A DNA stretch of 64,000 nucleotides from Clavelina lepadiformis (Eukaryota; Chordata; Ascidiacea; Aplousobranchia; Clavelinidae), in the NCBI RefSeq assembly GCF_947623445.1, contig NC_135245.1, positions 379,501 through 443,500 on the forward strand, in the 5' to 3' direction. Below, in pieces: positions 19,215 to 32,407 of this stretch (position 1 is its first letter; every line of letters begins with the position of its first letter). A model generated the notes under the pieces. The model was not told the origin of the DNA and did not search any database. It saw only the letters and a program-made list of their open reading frames with translations. The position numbers were made by a program, and so were the translations under genes.

Positions 19215-22200
19215 TCAATCGTCATCATGGGAAGTGTAGGAGCTGCGGGAATGACGTCGTCGCTTCTGCTTCCGTTCCTTCTTCTGCTTCTTGCCGTGGT
19301 AGTCTCCATGGGAACGCTCACGTGACCGAGAATTACGTCTTAGGTCACGTTTCTTTGCTCTTCTGTCTGCTGATTCATCTCGATGTCGATGACGTACTTG
19401 ATCGCGATTATGTTTGTCACGTGAGTAATCTTTCCGCGATGATGATGACGTCAGTTCGCGCGATTCTTCCAGCGATCGTCGACGGCGTTTCCTGTCACGC
19501 GGTTCATCTTCGTCAAGCTTCCGCTTTGATCTTATTGGCTCCTCCTCGAGCTTCCGACTCTTCTTCCGACGTTTCTTTTCGTCATCGGACACGTTTGCTC
19601 TTTTCTTGCTCTCTTCCTCCTTTGGACTTTTATCAACATCTTCCTCCTGACGAAGCTTGTGCTTTTTCTTTTTCTTCTTCTTTTTCTTTGATTGTTTCTT
19701 GGCAGCTTTCTCAGAAGAATGATCTTCGCTTAAGTCCGACAACACGTCCTCCTTTGACCTTCCCTCGCTGTCCTGGCTCGACGACCTCATCGCCGTGACC
19801 TTCACCTGCTTCCCCTTCACCGCGACAACCGTCTTCTCCGGGGAACGCAATGGAGCAGTTGGTTCATCTCCACTGTAATCCGGGACAAAGTTGGCTTCAT
19901 CGGCATTCCCCAGCGACACTCTTCTTCCAGCAGAGGCGGTAGAATCCTCATCATGTTTTGAGTTTCGCCGGAGCGTAATCACCATCCGAGCATCGGTGAT
20001 GTTGTCCTCCGCGGCCTTCATCTTGGGAGCATTCTTCACCTCCAACTGGGCAGATTCGCTCTTCACAGTTTCATTCACTGGAGGTGGCTTCCTTTTAATC
20101 CGGATTCTTCGTCCCTTGGTCGGTTTCTCCTCTGCTTTCTTTACGACCATCCTGGAGGAGCTTGCTTGACTCGTCTCATCTTCTGAGTCCTCCCACCTAG
20201 GATAAAGAAAAAGAGGAATGAAAATTTCATCAAACACTTTGTACTTCTGACATATAAAATACTTGCAAGATAAAAGATGTTTACTTTGACTTTGGGATGG
20301 TGAGCTTCACCATCTCATCCCCAGTGGGTGGGGGGCCAGTGCCATCGTACTCAATCAGCTTCTTCTCATCACCGTCGCTCTTCTCTCGACGCGGGGCATC
20401 ATCACTCTCTGCTGGGGATTCCGTGCTGTAGCTCACGATCGATGAAGACGCCATTGGTTTCCACTTCATCTTTTCATGATTTGCATCCCGGGCTTTGTTC
20501 TTTGAAGCTCTGGGCTTCCTCATAACATCAACTACATCCGATTCTTCTTCTTCTTTCTTTTCAGATATCTCTGCTGCTGCAGGTCTTGAAGATTTGCCTT
20601 TCTTTGTGGAACGAACGGCTGAAGCAGATTTATCTTTTGCGGGAAGTTTCTCTTTGGCAGCATCCGATGCTTTTGGTGATGAAAGGGACTCCTCTGACTT
20701 CTTACGAGATTTAAACTCAACTTCATCGGACTGACTCATCCTCTCAAAATCCTGGAACTCCTGCTTGACAAGATCTGTTCCCTTGTTGTCCAGTCCCTTG
20801 TCATCTGGAGCTACACGATTCTTGTCCTTCACTGCCGGCACATCATCTGTCTCTTCATGAGCAGGAGAGGACAACTTGGAAGTTTCCTTTTTCACAATAG
20901 TCGGAGTCTTGGAGGAGTCCTTTAGAGGAATTGGCTCATCTGTCAATTTTGATTCTTTGATTTCCTCCATTTTATCTTCTTTTGATGGGGGCAGTTCAGA
21001 ATCATTGTACAGAGGCACAGCTTGCTTGTCAAATTTGCCATCACCAGTAGACTTGGCAGGTAGTTTGCCGGTGACTTGTGAAGAAGAAGTCTTGTCTTTC
21101 TTCTCACTTTCCGACCTCACTTTCACTTTCCTCGTCTCTCTCTTTTCCGACTTGCTCGACTCCTGCGGCTTCGATCGACTCGACTTGTTCTCCCTCCTGG
21201 TTGGCTTTTTCCCAACTTTTGGTAAATCTCCGGCTCTTCTTGTGGTCGTCGGCTGCTTCCTCTGCGGAAGATCAACTTCCTCAGGAGGAGGACGTTCGTC
21301 ACGAACGGGAGTACCATCACCATCCTGCTCTGGACCTGATGCTGGGCGACTCCTCCTACTTCCTCTGGAGGATCGATCTGGACTCATTCCTCGATTACTA
21401 CCACGCTTTCGACCTCTCTCATCGTAGTTACCACGACGACGCTGGTCCCAGCCTCGGTCATCCCTGTAATGGCCCCGGGAAGGTCGGTCCATGTTCCTCC
21501 TTCTATCGTCGTCATAGCGACGTTGAGATCGTGGAGATAGGCGCATGGCGGGATCAGGAGCTCGAGGGAAGTTGAGGAAAGGATCGTTCGGAGGCATCCC
21601 AGGTTGAGGTGCGTGGGGCAGCAAACGTTCGTGGGGTAATCTCCCACCAGGGTTAATGAACGGGGGAGGGGGAAATCTTGCATTGTATGGATGCTGGGGA
21701 GGGTTCAGCATGGGAGGGGGAGGAAAAGGGGGATTACCCAGAATAGAGGTGGGTCCAGTCCCGGGTGGCGAAGGTGACTTGGAGTAGCGGGACTGGATGA
21801 AGCGATCATACGGGGGAGGGGGCATGACCCCCCTCTCGTACCAGTCCCGTTCATAAGCCTGCCTGTAGTGAGCGTAGAGCGCCTGATCTCTCTCAAAATC
21901 CGCTGCTTCCTTTGATGGAAGTCCAGGGATGCTGGCATCACCACTCCCAATCACAGGGATGGATGGGAAGGCAGTGGGGGGGTGAATCGGCTCTTGTTGG
22001 CGTGGAAGCCACAACAATCCTGGGGAGCCACGGCGCCCTCTGCTGGCTTGCAGTGGTTGAGGTCGCCTTCGTGGTGATCGTGAATAACTTTGACTTCGTC
22101 TCCGAGGTGAAAGCTTTCTATCTCTCCTGTACAAATGACATAGGTTGTGATCATATTCTCACAGATCGCTTTATTGGGCAATGACGGAATAAATTCTACA

Positions 22201-25200
22201 GGAAAAAACTTTATAGGAAACCAAATGAAATATAACGATGCTGGAGTTGAAAACGTTTCAAGCGCAAGTGACATTCTGGCTTGCGGTGATATGAGGCTGA
22301 GTTTTACCTTTTCTTTTTTCGGGGGCTTCTCTCTCCCCTCTTGTACTTGCTGTTTTGCTTTCGAGAATAACTTGGACTCCTGTCGCTTCGACCCCGCGAC
22401 GAACCTGACCATGACCTCCGTCGTCTCCCCCTCGATGAGTGCTTTGATCGTTTCTGATGTCGGCGTCTTTTTCGTATAGCTGACCTCGAACGACCCCTCG
22501 AGGAATGACTCGACCTAAACAAACCCACTGCTTGATAAACTATTCCTCTATTGTGATGTAACAAGGGACATACCAGGATCGGCTGGAGTAAGAGGAGTAC
22601 GATGAGGATCGGGAGCCAGAAGAGTAACTTGATGAGTAAGATGATCTGGAGGACGGACTCCGGGAACGAGATCTAAAACAAAGTAAGACTTGCTAGACCG
22701 GGTTTGCACTACTGCCCCTAAGTGGCCAGTATGGCTTGGAACTGCTGTCGCTACAGTTTGTAAAGTAACTGCTGTATAGTCGAGCTCAACATGGAAACAT
22801 CCCAGCACTCACCTCCCTCGACGACGACGACGATGTCCTGATGAGCGAGATTTACTCAGTTTTTGAGCAAATTCATCAGACATAATATCCAGCTTGGATT
22901 TGTTCGATCGTTTCTCACTTCTTCTTCGTGGAGATTTATCATCGAGCGGGGAAGGTCTGTCGTGTCCAGCCAGCCGCCTCTCCGAGAACTCGCTGGAAAA
23001 ATATTGAAATCGTGAATCAACTTCCGTCTGTGATAGTTTATATGAATAGAAATCTGCTCAATCTCCAATTCTTTATACAAAGATAAACGCAATATTGTGG
23101 AAGGTTGTTAACTCGAAGCTGAAGGGCTTCAATATATTGCTTTGAATCAGCCACGTTATATGTTGCCCAGTTCATAAAATTGGCAGCAAATAGCATCATG
23201 GCAATGAAAGAGAATGAATATAGAAGCAACGTGGAATGAATACAAGACTTAAACAGCAGCATCTCGCTAACGTCAACCATTTTTTTGCTAAGATTGGAAG
23301 TTAATCGAAGTACTAAGGTTAATTTTTTTTGCAACTTTGCAGCAAATCATAGATGTTGCCAGGAAACAATCAGCTCTGAGCTTTATAATATATTGTGTTT
23401 ATCATTTGCTAAACTCCTTCCTTTAACAATGTAAATCAACCAAATAGGTCAAAACATTTTTCATGAACTTTCGGGTGAAGCAAAACTAAGAAAATGGACT
23501 TTGATGAATTCCACTGAGGTTTGTACCTGGCCTTGACAGATGAGAACCCATCGGTGCCTGGAGGTTGCGACGGAAGTTCAAGACCTGAAAATTTTGCTCA
23601 TTAAAAAAAAGACAATTAAAGTAAATCTTACAACGGATACGAGAAGCCTCACTCACCACTAGGTGGAGCTTTCACAAGAGAAGGGATCGACATCCCGGGG
23701 GGTGGCAGTGAGGAGGGGATCGGGGGAAATCCCAGTGGGGGGAACCGCGAGGATCCTGGAGGTGGCATGGGGAATGGAAACGGAAATGGAGGAGGCGGAT
23801 GTTGGTAGAGAGCTGATGACGAAACCTGTCACATCACATGAAATGATCATGACGTGAAGATCCAAGCAGCCTACTGTTATTTCATTCAAGAGCCAACTTA
23901 CCGGAGGTGGGGGCAGGCCGGCCAGACTGGGGGGTACCAATGCAGGGGGCACATGCAGGATGGAAGGAGGGGGGATGGTGATGGGGGTCACCGATGGGAC
24001 AATGTTCGGAGGCGGGACGGCGATATTTGGCTGGGGCATGCTCATCGGGATGTTCAGTGGGGGCTGTGTGGGGGGAATAAGAAGGGGTGGGGTTGGTGCT
24101 GAGGAAACTTGTGGAGGATTTCCAACGTCAGGTTTCGATGAATTCAAAGTATCATTGATGTCTATGGATGCTTCGTCAAGTTCTTTGTCTTCAACATCAC
24201 CATTGAGCGATGGCGCAGAATCATTTTGTGTCGATGGGGGAGGCACCGGGTCAGTGATTGGTGACTCACTTCCAACCTCATTGACTTCGACAGCAAGATT
24301 GCTTACAGCTGCCGTCGTAAGTTGCTCACTGCTTTCACCATTAGGTGGCGTAATGCCTGACTTTGCTTCATCTGTCTCGTTAATTTCAGCAGACGGTTGT
24401 GTGAGGGGTTGGATGCCTGACAGGTTCTGCTCCGTCGTTATTTCACCGGTCGGTGTTGAAGATCTGTGTAAGAACACACGATAAAACATCTAAGAGGACC
24501 CGAGCAAGACAACACAGTGATGTTCATCTTTACCTCGATGTTTCCATCAACGGCCGAACAACTTTGGCCACTGGGGGAGATATCCCGGGAGGGAGGGGCT
24601 CGCTCACATTTGCTGGCGGTCTGTCAAAAAGACACCGATTAACAGATTTGTGAGCGGACTCTGCTTCTTATTTCTATTCTCTTATCTTATTATCTTACTT
24701 CTGTTCTCCGCTGTCAGGAGTGGAGTTGAATGTGTAAACATCGCTCTGTGGAGTTCCGCTCGTCTCCGAGACTGCAGGAGTTGATTGCGCAATCGGCTGG
24801 CTTACCACAACTGCTGACTCACCATCGCGAGGTGTTGACTCGACACTTTGGCTTACTTCTTCAGGTTTCTCGTCTTTCAACCCAAACTTGATCCTGATTG
24901 GCTGAGTTGGATCACGTGGTGAGCCACTGCCGCCCTCAGGTGCCCGCTTTGCAAGCTTGACGGCAATTTGCTCAGATTTTGCTTTCACCACATAACCACC
25001 CGTAGCAATGACCTTGCGGTCTACAATGGCTTTGCCCTGAGGTGGACCATATGTGACCTTCATCTGCGGGGTCGCGACTTTTTTCACTTTATTGGGGTCG
25101 GCCGGAGCCGGTCTGGGCCACACGGGGGTGTTAGATCTTCTCTTGACTATTCCTGTGTCGTTGCGAAATTTATTGACAGCCTATTGTCAAGAAAAGTTTG

Positions 25201-28200
25201 ATTAATATCATAAATAAAACGAAGACGTAAGGTCTCAGTTTTATGCATCAGCTCAGTCCACCACCTGGCGTAAGAATTTATTTGCAATGAGGGAATCTGG
25301 TGAGATGCCGGACTTCTGGCAAGTTGGACACTGATGAGAATCTGAATCCAGGAGTTCATTTCTTATACCTGGAAATATCAACATTAACTCAGTCCAAAAC
25401 CGACAACAAGGATAGTCTCAAAACTGCAAGAGGTTGGAAAATACAAGAAGAAGAGCAGAATCCACGGATTAAGCTTGGAGTGGATCTCACATTCATCGCA
25501 GTAGCTGTTTCCACAACACGGGATGACCACTGCATCGATGAGGAGATCCTTGCAGAGGAGACAGATCAGCTCATCCGGGATCGGCTCCTCCTCCTCTTCC
25601 TGCACGGATGCTGGAGCTGGAACAAATGGGGGGCGCTCTTTCTTCCCAACCTCATAACCTCTCCTGGAATTAAAAAGATGATCATTTAAGATAACTCATC
25701 CCTGAAGAATCTTAACCAATCAATGTATGCTGGATGCAGATGAATGTATATTAGCAAAGGCTCATACTTGTCCAGGACTGGCACGACATATTTTCCATCT
25801 CTGGAGAGCATTGCTCCCTTCGCATCTTTGTTCACTTCGACCATCTGCGTGCCAGGGATGCCAGTCGCATGGTGGATCTGCCGGACCGCCTCCGTCTAAG
25901 TAAACAAAGTTCATTGAAAGTCACTTAGTTACCTCAGCAAGATCATGGCATGAGTTAGTTGGAAAAGAGCAGTTTCACTAAAACAAAAAGCACAGTAAGT
26001 TCTCGTATCACCTTTGGTTGTGGACAATTTGGTGAGTAATGGCCGGCCTGGTTGCATCGATAACAACGAACATGGCTTGGTAGCGATGAAGATGGCTGAT
26101 TGGGGAATTTGTAACTCCCATATCGAGGAGGACGAACAAAACTAAAAACAAAAAATATTGAATGTTTTCAACAATTATGATGCAAATGTGACTCACTTTT
26201 CACAACTTACTTGGCAGGGTCATAGTCGCTGGTGGATTGGACGATCGCAGCCTTCATCTTGTCCTCCTCTGAAGCATTGGCTTCGGCAAGATTGCTGGTC
26301 TGAAAATTTACGTAAGTTGATTAACGAAGATGGCATTATGTAAATTATATCTGACACAATGCAACAAACGCAATCACCTTGGTGAGTTCTTCCAGGGACA
26401 TTTTCGGTGCAACATCGTTTTCCTTAATAAGAAAAGAAAATAGGTTAAAGCGTCAATAAAAGCCATTTAATTTTTCAAGCAAAATACTTTTCGGCATATT
26501 GGTTACGCTCAGCGTCATTCCTTGCGTCTTCTTCGAGGCTTGATGATGTCACTATCAAAATTTACTCCCACTGCGCATGAATATAATGACTTGTAATCGC
26601 CAGAGGTTTTAAACGCTTGTCGTTAGCAAAAGGACCTTCTATATTCTACTGGGAACACAAGCGTGAAAGATGTGGTTTATCTTAACTATCAGTCATGCTG
26701 AATTTGTTTCTAAACACGAAGATGTAAAATATTTTCCAAATGATGAGAAATTTAGGGGAAAGTTGAATCACAGGAAACTATCTGGGCCAAGTCAAGTTAC
26801 TGTCGGTGATGGTTGCGCATTTTTGGCAATTTTTTAGCTTTTTTTACTGCACAGCAAACAAAAACACAACCCAACCTGCAATGTATGCGGTATGCCCTTA
26901 TTTTAACTATGTGTGGCCGACACTGCACACAAATTTTCAATCGTTAATTACTCAAAAACTATACGTCATAGACTGATCGGATTTTTACAGGTTAGTAGCA
27001 AAAAAATCTGGTTTCCTGTATACAGCATAATTGTAAAACTATAAGAAAGTGCATTTAGTGTAAATTAAATATTTATACAAGTGATACGTTTCTGGAAGAT
27101 TTTCTTGTTACGCCGCGCCCCCGCTGTGCGGAAAACCAGCTGACCGCGAGAAGAGAACAGTTAGTCGAGTTAGTTGTGCGTGAATGAGTAAACGATACGC
27201 TTCAATACGTGAGAGAGCAAAATTATGAAAATACAACAATATTTCAAAAATTACAAAATCAAACTTTATAAAACAAACAATGAAAGATAACTGAACTTTT
27301 TTTAGGAAAAGTCACCAAATTTCAAGTTTCTGCAGCAAAAGTGCAACTGTATGCCACGTTTTGCTGTGACTGTGTGCAGGGTCGGCCACCACATAGTGTA
27401 GATAGGGTTAAGGCAGTTGCTTACTGGCAATACAACTTTAATAATTGGGTAAGAAGCGAAATGAAGTGTCGTGTTTAAGTTTAACAGAAATAATCAACTA
27501 TGGCCAACTATCAAAGTGAGCATAATGGCAGACAACGTCGCAGCACGAATGGCTGATATTTTAATCCAAACCACAGCAGTGGCGACAAAAAACTGAAGTC
27601 TCACTACAAGGCCCAACATCGTATTGCACTTCAATATATCTGTAGAAGTTTGTTGGTAACTTACAAAATAATGTGAACTAGCCAACTATCAGCAAGTTTT
27701 ATTCAACCAGCAGTAAATCATGACAAAACATAGCAATGCAAAAACAACACAAGAAAATGAACTGCCCTAAACTGTCACTTTCTACATATTTTGTGAATCT
27801 TTCCTCCCACTGACTGACTCGTACTAAATATGACTTCATTTAGCAAGAAGTCTGCACTAATATAAACATTCCATGTTGAGTGTTCATCATAGCAACCCTG
27901 ACTGAGTTTCTTCCGTGTAAATCCTTTGTAGGTCATTCAACTTATATACATGCATAGTAAGATACAGATCGTACAAAGCCGACAACAGTACAAGAAACCA
28001 AATCGCTAAAGTTACAACATTTCTATGAAAGTTGAAGTTAAAACATTGTATCATACTTCAAAGTGCTAAATTTTAATTTTAAACAACTATAAAACTATAG
28101 GAAAATACATGAGGAAATTTTAAAAGGCACTTTGCAGAAATGTGTATAAAGTAATGTGCTATGGTTGGTGCTTAACATCAACGAGCAGATTAAATGCAAC

Positions 28201-30852
28201 AAAGTGAACAAAAACCTTATTTCAATAAGCAAGTAAAATGTATACAACACTATGCAGAACTATTGCACTGAGTTAAACAACACAAAAATCAAACATGAAA
28301 AGCTTTCATAATTATAAATGATAACTTTCTACATTAAATTTATTGTCCATTTCATCGCTAAGAAAATTACTTATATTACTTGTGCACTAAAATATTGCGA
28401 TTCTAAACAAGGCAATATAAATTGCACAGACAAGCAATAGCCTTTATCAAATCTCCACCCTATTTATCCATAATCATACATTACTGGTATACACATTAGA
28501 TTGCCCAAAATTTCTTAACATGACAGCAAGGTCTAATGCTTTCCTGCTACCAATCATTTATATCATATGTATATATATAATATATACCACATGGAAATGA
28601 TATAACACAAATCCAATAACAGTAAAAAGTGTGAAGGAGGCAACAACATGGTAGAAGCTGCAACAAATAGAACAGCAAACATGATAAAAGAACAAATTGA
28701 GTGAGTCGCACATAGGTCACAGGTCGTACAACCCTTATGCATAGAAGGAATAAGCTGAACACAACACTACACTTAAAATTTCACAATACAAAAATTACTT
28801 ATAAAACATTTGTGTTTACAGAATAATCAAACAAATAAATTTTCAAAAAAAGGTAAATAACAGTCGTTAAAAATACCAAAACACAAAACTATAAAAATAC
28901 ATACGTGAGTGACTTTTTGGGAACTAACAGCTGTGTATGCAGTGGAAAGATTCTTTTTCCTGCAACCAAACAAGAATACGGTGTATGGTGATGTAATAAA
29001 CATAACTTGTGATAAAACAAAAACTAAGGTTACATATAGGGTTGGATTATCCGGATAACGGTTAACCGATTAACCGCAAGTTTTTTTCTATCTGATATCC
29101 GGATATAATTCTGCCGGTTAACCGGCTAAAAGAGTATCGTTGCTAATGCGTTTTACACTTTTTAGTAAGTTTGAACATTCTTTGTTACGTAGAGGCTGAC
29201 TCCCGCTGAGCGCAATTAAACCTTTGTTCACACTTCTATTGTCTTATACTTTCAACTACGGTACTCGTAAAATGCTCGAGTGAAATTTAGTATCACGTCA
29301 CAAAGAAAGCATAATGAATGATTCTTTTAATAGAAGACTGCATTCTCATGGCAAGGTAAAGTCTGTGAAGTGTCAGTTGAAAAGCTTTGGCTACAACCTA
29401 GTTTGAAGTGACTAAATTTAAGAGATGGAATTTAAACGTTTCAAAAGTGATAATCCAGTTTGGGGCTACTTTCTACGATCAAGAAATGGTGAGAGGGCAA
29501 AATGTGAAACCTGTGAAAACACGATTTCTTGTAAAGGTCTCACTTAGCAGTTATTATCCGGTTAACCGGTTAGATAAATTCCAAATATACGGATATATTC
29601 GTTATCCGGATAGTAAAAATTATTGATATCCGAACTAACCCTAGTTACATACAACTTGTGCTGATAGAAGCAGTTTAACTCTGATGAACTTTGAACTTAC
29701 ACAACATAAACCTTTGAACTTCTCACGGGTCCCAATGGAACACGACGTACGAGAACTGCCGTGTTTTTTGGGATCAAAGCTGCTTCATCTTTGTAAACTA
29801 CGAACAAAAGAAAAACATTTACACCAATGATCCTTTGCCAGCATGTCAACAGCATGCAACACACGGTTAAATCCTACATAGTCTACTGCTATATTCACAC
29901 CATCACACGTATCAATCTTTCTTTCTAGAAGAAGTCAAATTAACATTTTTTGAGTTTACTGCAACTGCACAACGACAGGATTCATTTGTATACTAGGCTC
30001 CAGCTACTCAAATTGTGACATTATTTGGATGTGCGCTTCAGCACTAGATCTGTTTTTTTAACAAAATTCTCACAATCTTCTTTCACGTATCGTGCGTTCC
30101 CAAGGACAAAATAGAGTTTTTAATACAAATGACGTGACAGTAAAACATCTTGTTCAAAGATAAAGCATTTACAGATATATTTTGATAACCTCAACAAATT
30201 TTCACTGACAAGGTGAAATATATTTTTAGGCTACTTTTTCGGGAAATATCAATTTTCACAAATGTAAACTTGCTTTAAAAAACTTTTTGTTAAAAAGATT
30301 CTTATTTGGGAAGTTTCTGTCTCAGAATGAAGTTTTTCGTTTTGATCTACTGTTATACCCGACTGCAGAATAGCAAGTGCGCAACAGAGAATCTTCAGCA
30401 GACGGGTTGTTATGTCAGTCCGCGACTGGTAAGTACGACAGTTTGACAACAAATTATGCATGCAAAGATGCTGATTTTGGTATGATGGCGTGCACCAAAG
30501 CCTTAATTCCTTGTTATTTATTATAAATTGGCTTTCAAACTAGGCTATCCCAGTAGGCCTATACACAAAATTTAGCATGTTCTTGGAAAAAGTTCATATC
30601 AGTTGCTCATGCACTTAGCAAACTTCTCAATAATACGACGGTTGCTTGAACAAAGCAAAAGTGTTTTAAATTTTAAATTGACCCACCTTGCAATGTTTGG
30701 GCGTTGGTAATATGAAGGTCAAGCTCAGTGCTTTTCAGCTTCTGTTTTTCCATGATCGCCTTCTTGAGGTCTAAAAGCGAGACGTTGAGCCCGTCAAAGG
30801 TGATATTCTTGTATTCATTGCTGCTTGAAAACTTGTAATGTATGGCGGACAT
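19215..30852 (-). CDS. RBBP6: E3 ubiquitin ligase RBBP6
   Basis: In known family members this nuclear E3 ligase acts in mRNA 3'-end processing and binds p53 and RB. Nineteen exons give 1884 residues (human protein 1792): 30852-30687, 29797-29701, 28959-28905, 26422-26378, 26299-26211, 26141-26012, 25895-25768, 25663-25491, 25368-25265, 25180-24699, 24620-24534, 24463-23902, 23825-23657, 23584-23527, 22992-22813, 22672-22574, 22514-22308, 22126-20285, 20196-19215. Domains in order: ubiquitin-like DWNN (MSAIHYKFSS..ITFDGL, LVRRVPLGP; residues 1 to about 80), CCHC zinc knuckle CYRCNQAGHYSPNC (about 177-190), RING-like CLLC..CCGNSYCDEC..CPTC (about 271-310), a proline-rich middle, RS repeats, then a long Lys/Arg/Glu/Ser-rich tail with SKWEDSEDE and FVPDYSGDEP, which resemble human tail motifs. 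5' introns are long and hold transposon copies; 3' exons are tightly packed. Confidence 0.97.
26890..27411 (+). repeat. TIR-bearing dispersed repeat (MITE-like), copy B
   Basis: It lies in the RBBP6 intron between the exons at 28905 and 26422 and is the inverted counterpart of 2577-3055. The left end reads GTGGCCGACACTGCACACA and the right end reads TGTGTGCAGGGTCGGCCAC, which are inverted repeats with one mismatch; the similarity continues outward through ACTATGT. Length is about 0.5 kb and there is no open frame. The outermost bases and target duplication could not be fixed by eye. Confidence 0.75.
29037..29643. mobile_element. non-autonomous hAT-type DNA transposon
   Basis: The ends are TAGGGTTGG at the left and CTAACCCTA at the right. 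They are flanked by a perfect 8-bp direct duplication GTTACATA (29029-29036 and 29644-29651), the length produced by hAT transposases. Subterminal palindromic words TATCCGGATA and CCGGTTAACCGG recur near both ends, as expected for transposase binding sites. The 607-bp element sits in an RBBP6 intron and retains a piece of BED-finger coding sequence, so it looks like an internal-deletion derivative of a larger element. Confidence 0.88.
29425..29547 (+). pseudogene. BED zinc-finger remnant of a hAT transposase
   Basis: A 40-codon open frame inside the hAT element contains VWGYFLRSRNGERAKCETC then ENTISCKG before a stop. This is the first half of a BED finger (aromatic residues, then C-x2-C, then I-S-x-K-G), which normally opens ZBED/hAT transposases. 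The H-x-H half and all catalytic sequence are missing, so it cannot be functional by itself. Confidence 0.7.
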
Positions 30853-31588
30853 TTTTCGTAGACGGACGTACTTTCTTGAAAACTTGGAAATCCAAAACCA
30901 GAAGACGAGAGATCAAACTACAGTGCCAGTCTAGGCAGCTATACCACAAGGTGTGAAGGTCAATAGCGAAGCGCTAGGCTGGACTAAAAACTAGTCTAAA
31001 TGGTCTATAACCAGGAGTAGAACTTCAATCTTGCTCGCAAGTGACGACCAGGACTGGGTCTGGCTATTAACCAGCCTATTTCTTATGCAATGAACTCTTT
31101 TGTCGACGAATATTTTAGAAACTCAGAAAATTTTCTTCCCTGCCGAAATGACGCGTTCAAGATTCGTCACGTGAATAACAATGAACTGGATCACGTGATA
31201 CAGGAAAATTTATCTCACAGCAGTCAAATTAAAGTCATGGAAATCTTATTACTAAATAGATCACAAATATTTCAGTTATATGAAAAACTTCTTTCGGGTG
31301 ATTGATAAAATGTGCAAATACTTTTTTCAGTCCGTGGATAAAGATTATTTACCGTACTATACCAAAACACAATCTCTTACTAATTACTGAAAACATCTAA
31401 AGAAAAAGTTCTACAAGAACTCCATCACCAACATTGACATTGACATTGATGGACCAGTCGGCGTTTTTTGTCAATGAATTGCGCCTCCAATCACATGGTG
31501 ATTGACAACTTAAAGCATCTCGGCCATACCTGCTATGATAAAAGCATAAATTGGGAGCATTTGATTTGCGGTTAGGCGCATTAAAATT
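30853..31588. other. upstream region of RBBP6
   Basis: This is the stretch immediately upstream of the RBBP6 start codon, before a decayed Gag relic. The presumed RBBP6 promoter lies here. No gene was recognised. A short GACATT repeat occurs near 31434. Confidence 0.5.
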
Positions 31589-32407
31589 TCACCTAGTTCT
31601 TTGAGCTGAATCTATTGAGCCAGGAAAGAAGCGTGGTCGTTCATTGTTGAAAGCTCTGCCTGAATATTCAGCACCTCGGCTGTTGGGAGAAAAGTTCGGC
31701 CGAAATTCATTGTTGTAGAAGCGGTTACGCCAGGGTGATTGACTCGACCAGCTGGGTCGGGCGAACGAGCGTTGATTTGTATCAGGTCTATTATTGCTAA
31801 CGTAACGTTGCATTCGCAGCCTTGCCAGTTCGGTTTCTAACATGTCCACACGTTTGGTAAGGACTGCATTCATGGAGGAAAGATTTGAATTGACATTTTG
31901 GACGCTGACTTCTGCTGGGTGAGTTTTATCAGAGTACGACATAATTTAGTCCGCGCGCCAAGCAAGGATAAGTAGCTTTTTCATTTGATATAAAAGTTCA
32001 GTAGGTCTTAGGTTACCCAATTGGACATAATACAGTAACTGATTTAACGTCTGATATTCATCAAGTTCCAATTCCTTTAATAACGCTTCCTTCAACGCGG
32101 TATATGGCTTATCTTGTGGTTTATGACAAATAATATGTTCAACACGAGTCGCATGTCTTGAATATAGCGCACAAAGCACAAGATCATATTTTTCATACTC
32201 AGAAATTATTCCGTTCTGTCTAACTCTAAAGACTCCATCTGTTGATTGAAACCATACACGCGGGGCGTGTGACCAAAATGGCGGTAAAGAAACTTTAATC
32301 CCAACGCGAGGAGGATAATCCAGAGTCGATTGGAAGAAATTGAAATCAGGATTTCGACTGCTAGTCGGGAAATTAGTGCCAAATTTCGCTCGAGACCTTC
32401 GGAACAC
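31589..32407 (-). pseudogene. Ty3/Gypsy-like retrotransposon Gag relic
   Basis: An upstream part (32407-31946) contains LPPFWSHAPRVWFQ, a spaced KYDLVLCAL, and YTALKEALLKEL then LRPTELLYQMKKLL. This is the capsid-like pattern of Gag from metazoan Ty3/Gypsy LTR retrotransposons. The frame is interrupted by an in-frame TAA at 31946-31948. Two codons on it continues as a coiled, Arg/Asn-rich stretch (ELARLRMQRYVSNNR) ending at 31589. No zinc knuckle, protease, reverse transcriptase or LTR was found nearby, so this is a dead fragment. It could also be a retrocopy captured during host repair. Confidence 0.7.

Noticed and set aside
23659-24489. Separate proline-rich proteins in the 19-25 kb region
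   Set aside because: All the long open frames there join in phase as exons of RBBP6; opposite-strand frames are shadows of low-complexity coding sequence.
28905-29797. RBBP6 exon 2 ending at the first possible donor (GTT/gtgtaag)
   Set aside because: That choice puts a stop in the next exon. The donor two bases later (gtaagt) keeps the frame through exon 3 and the rest of the gene.
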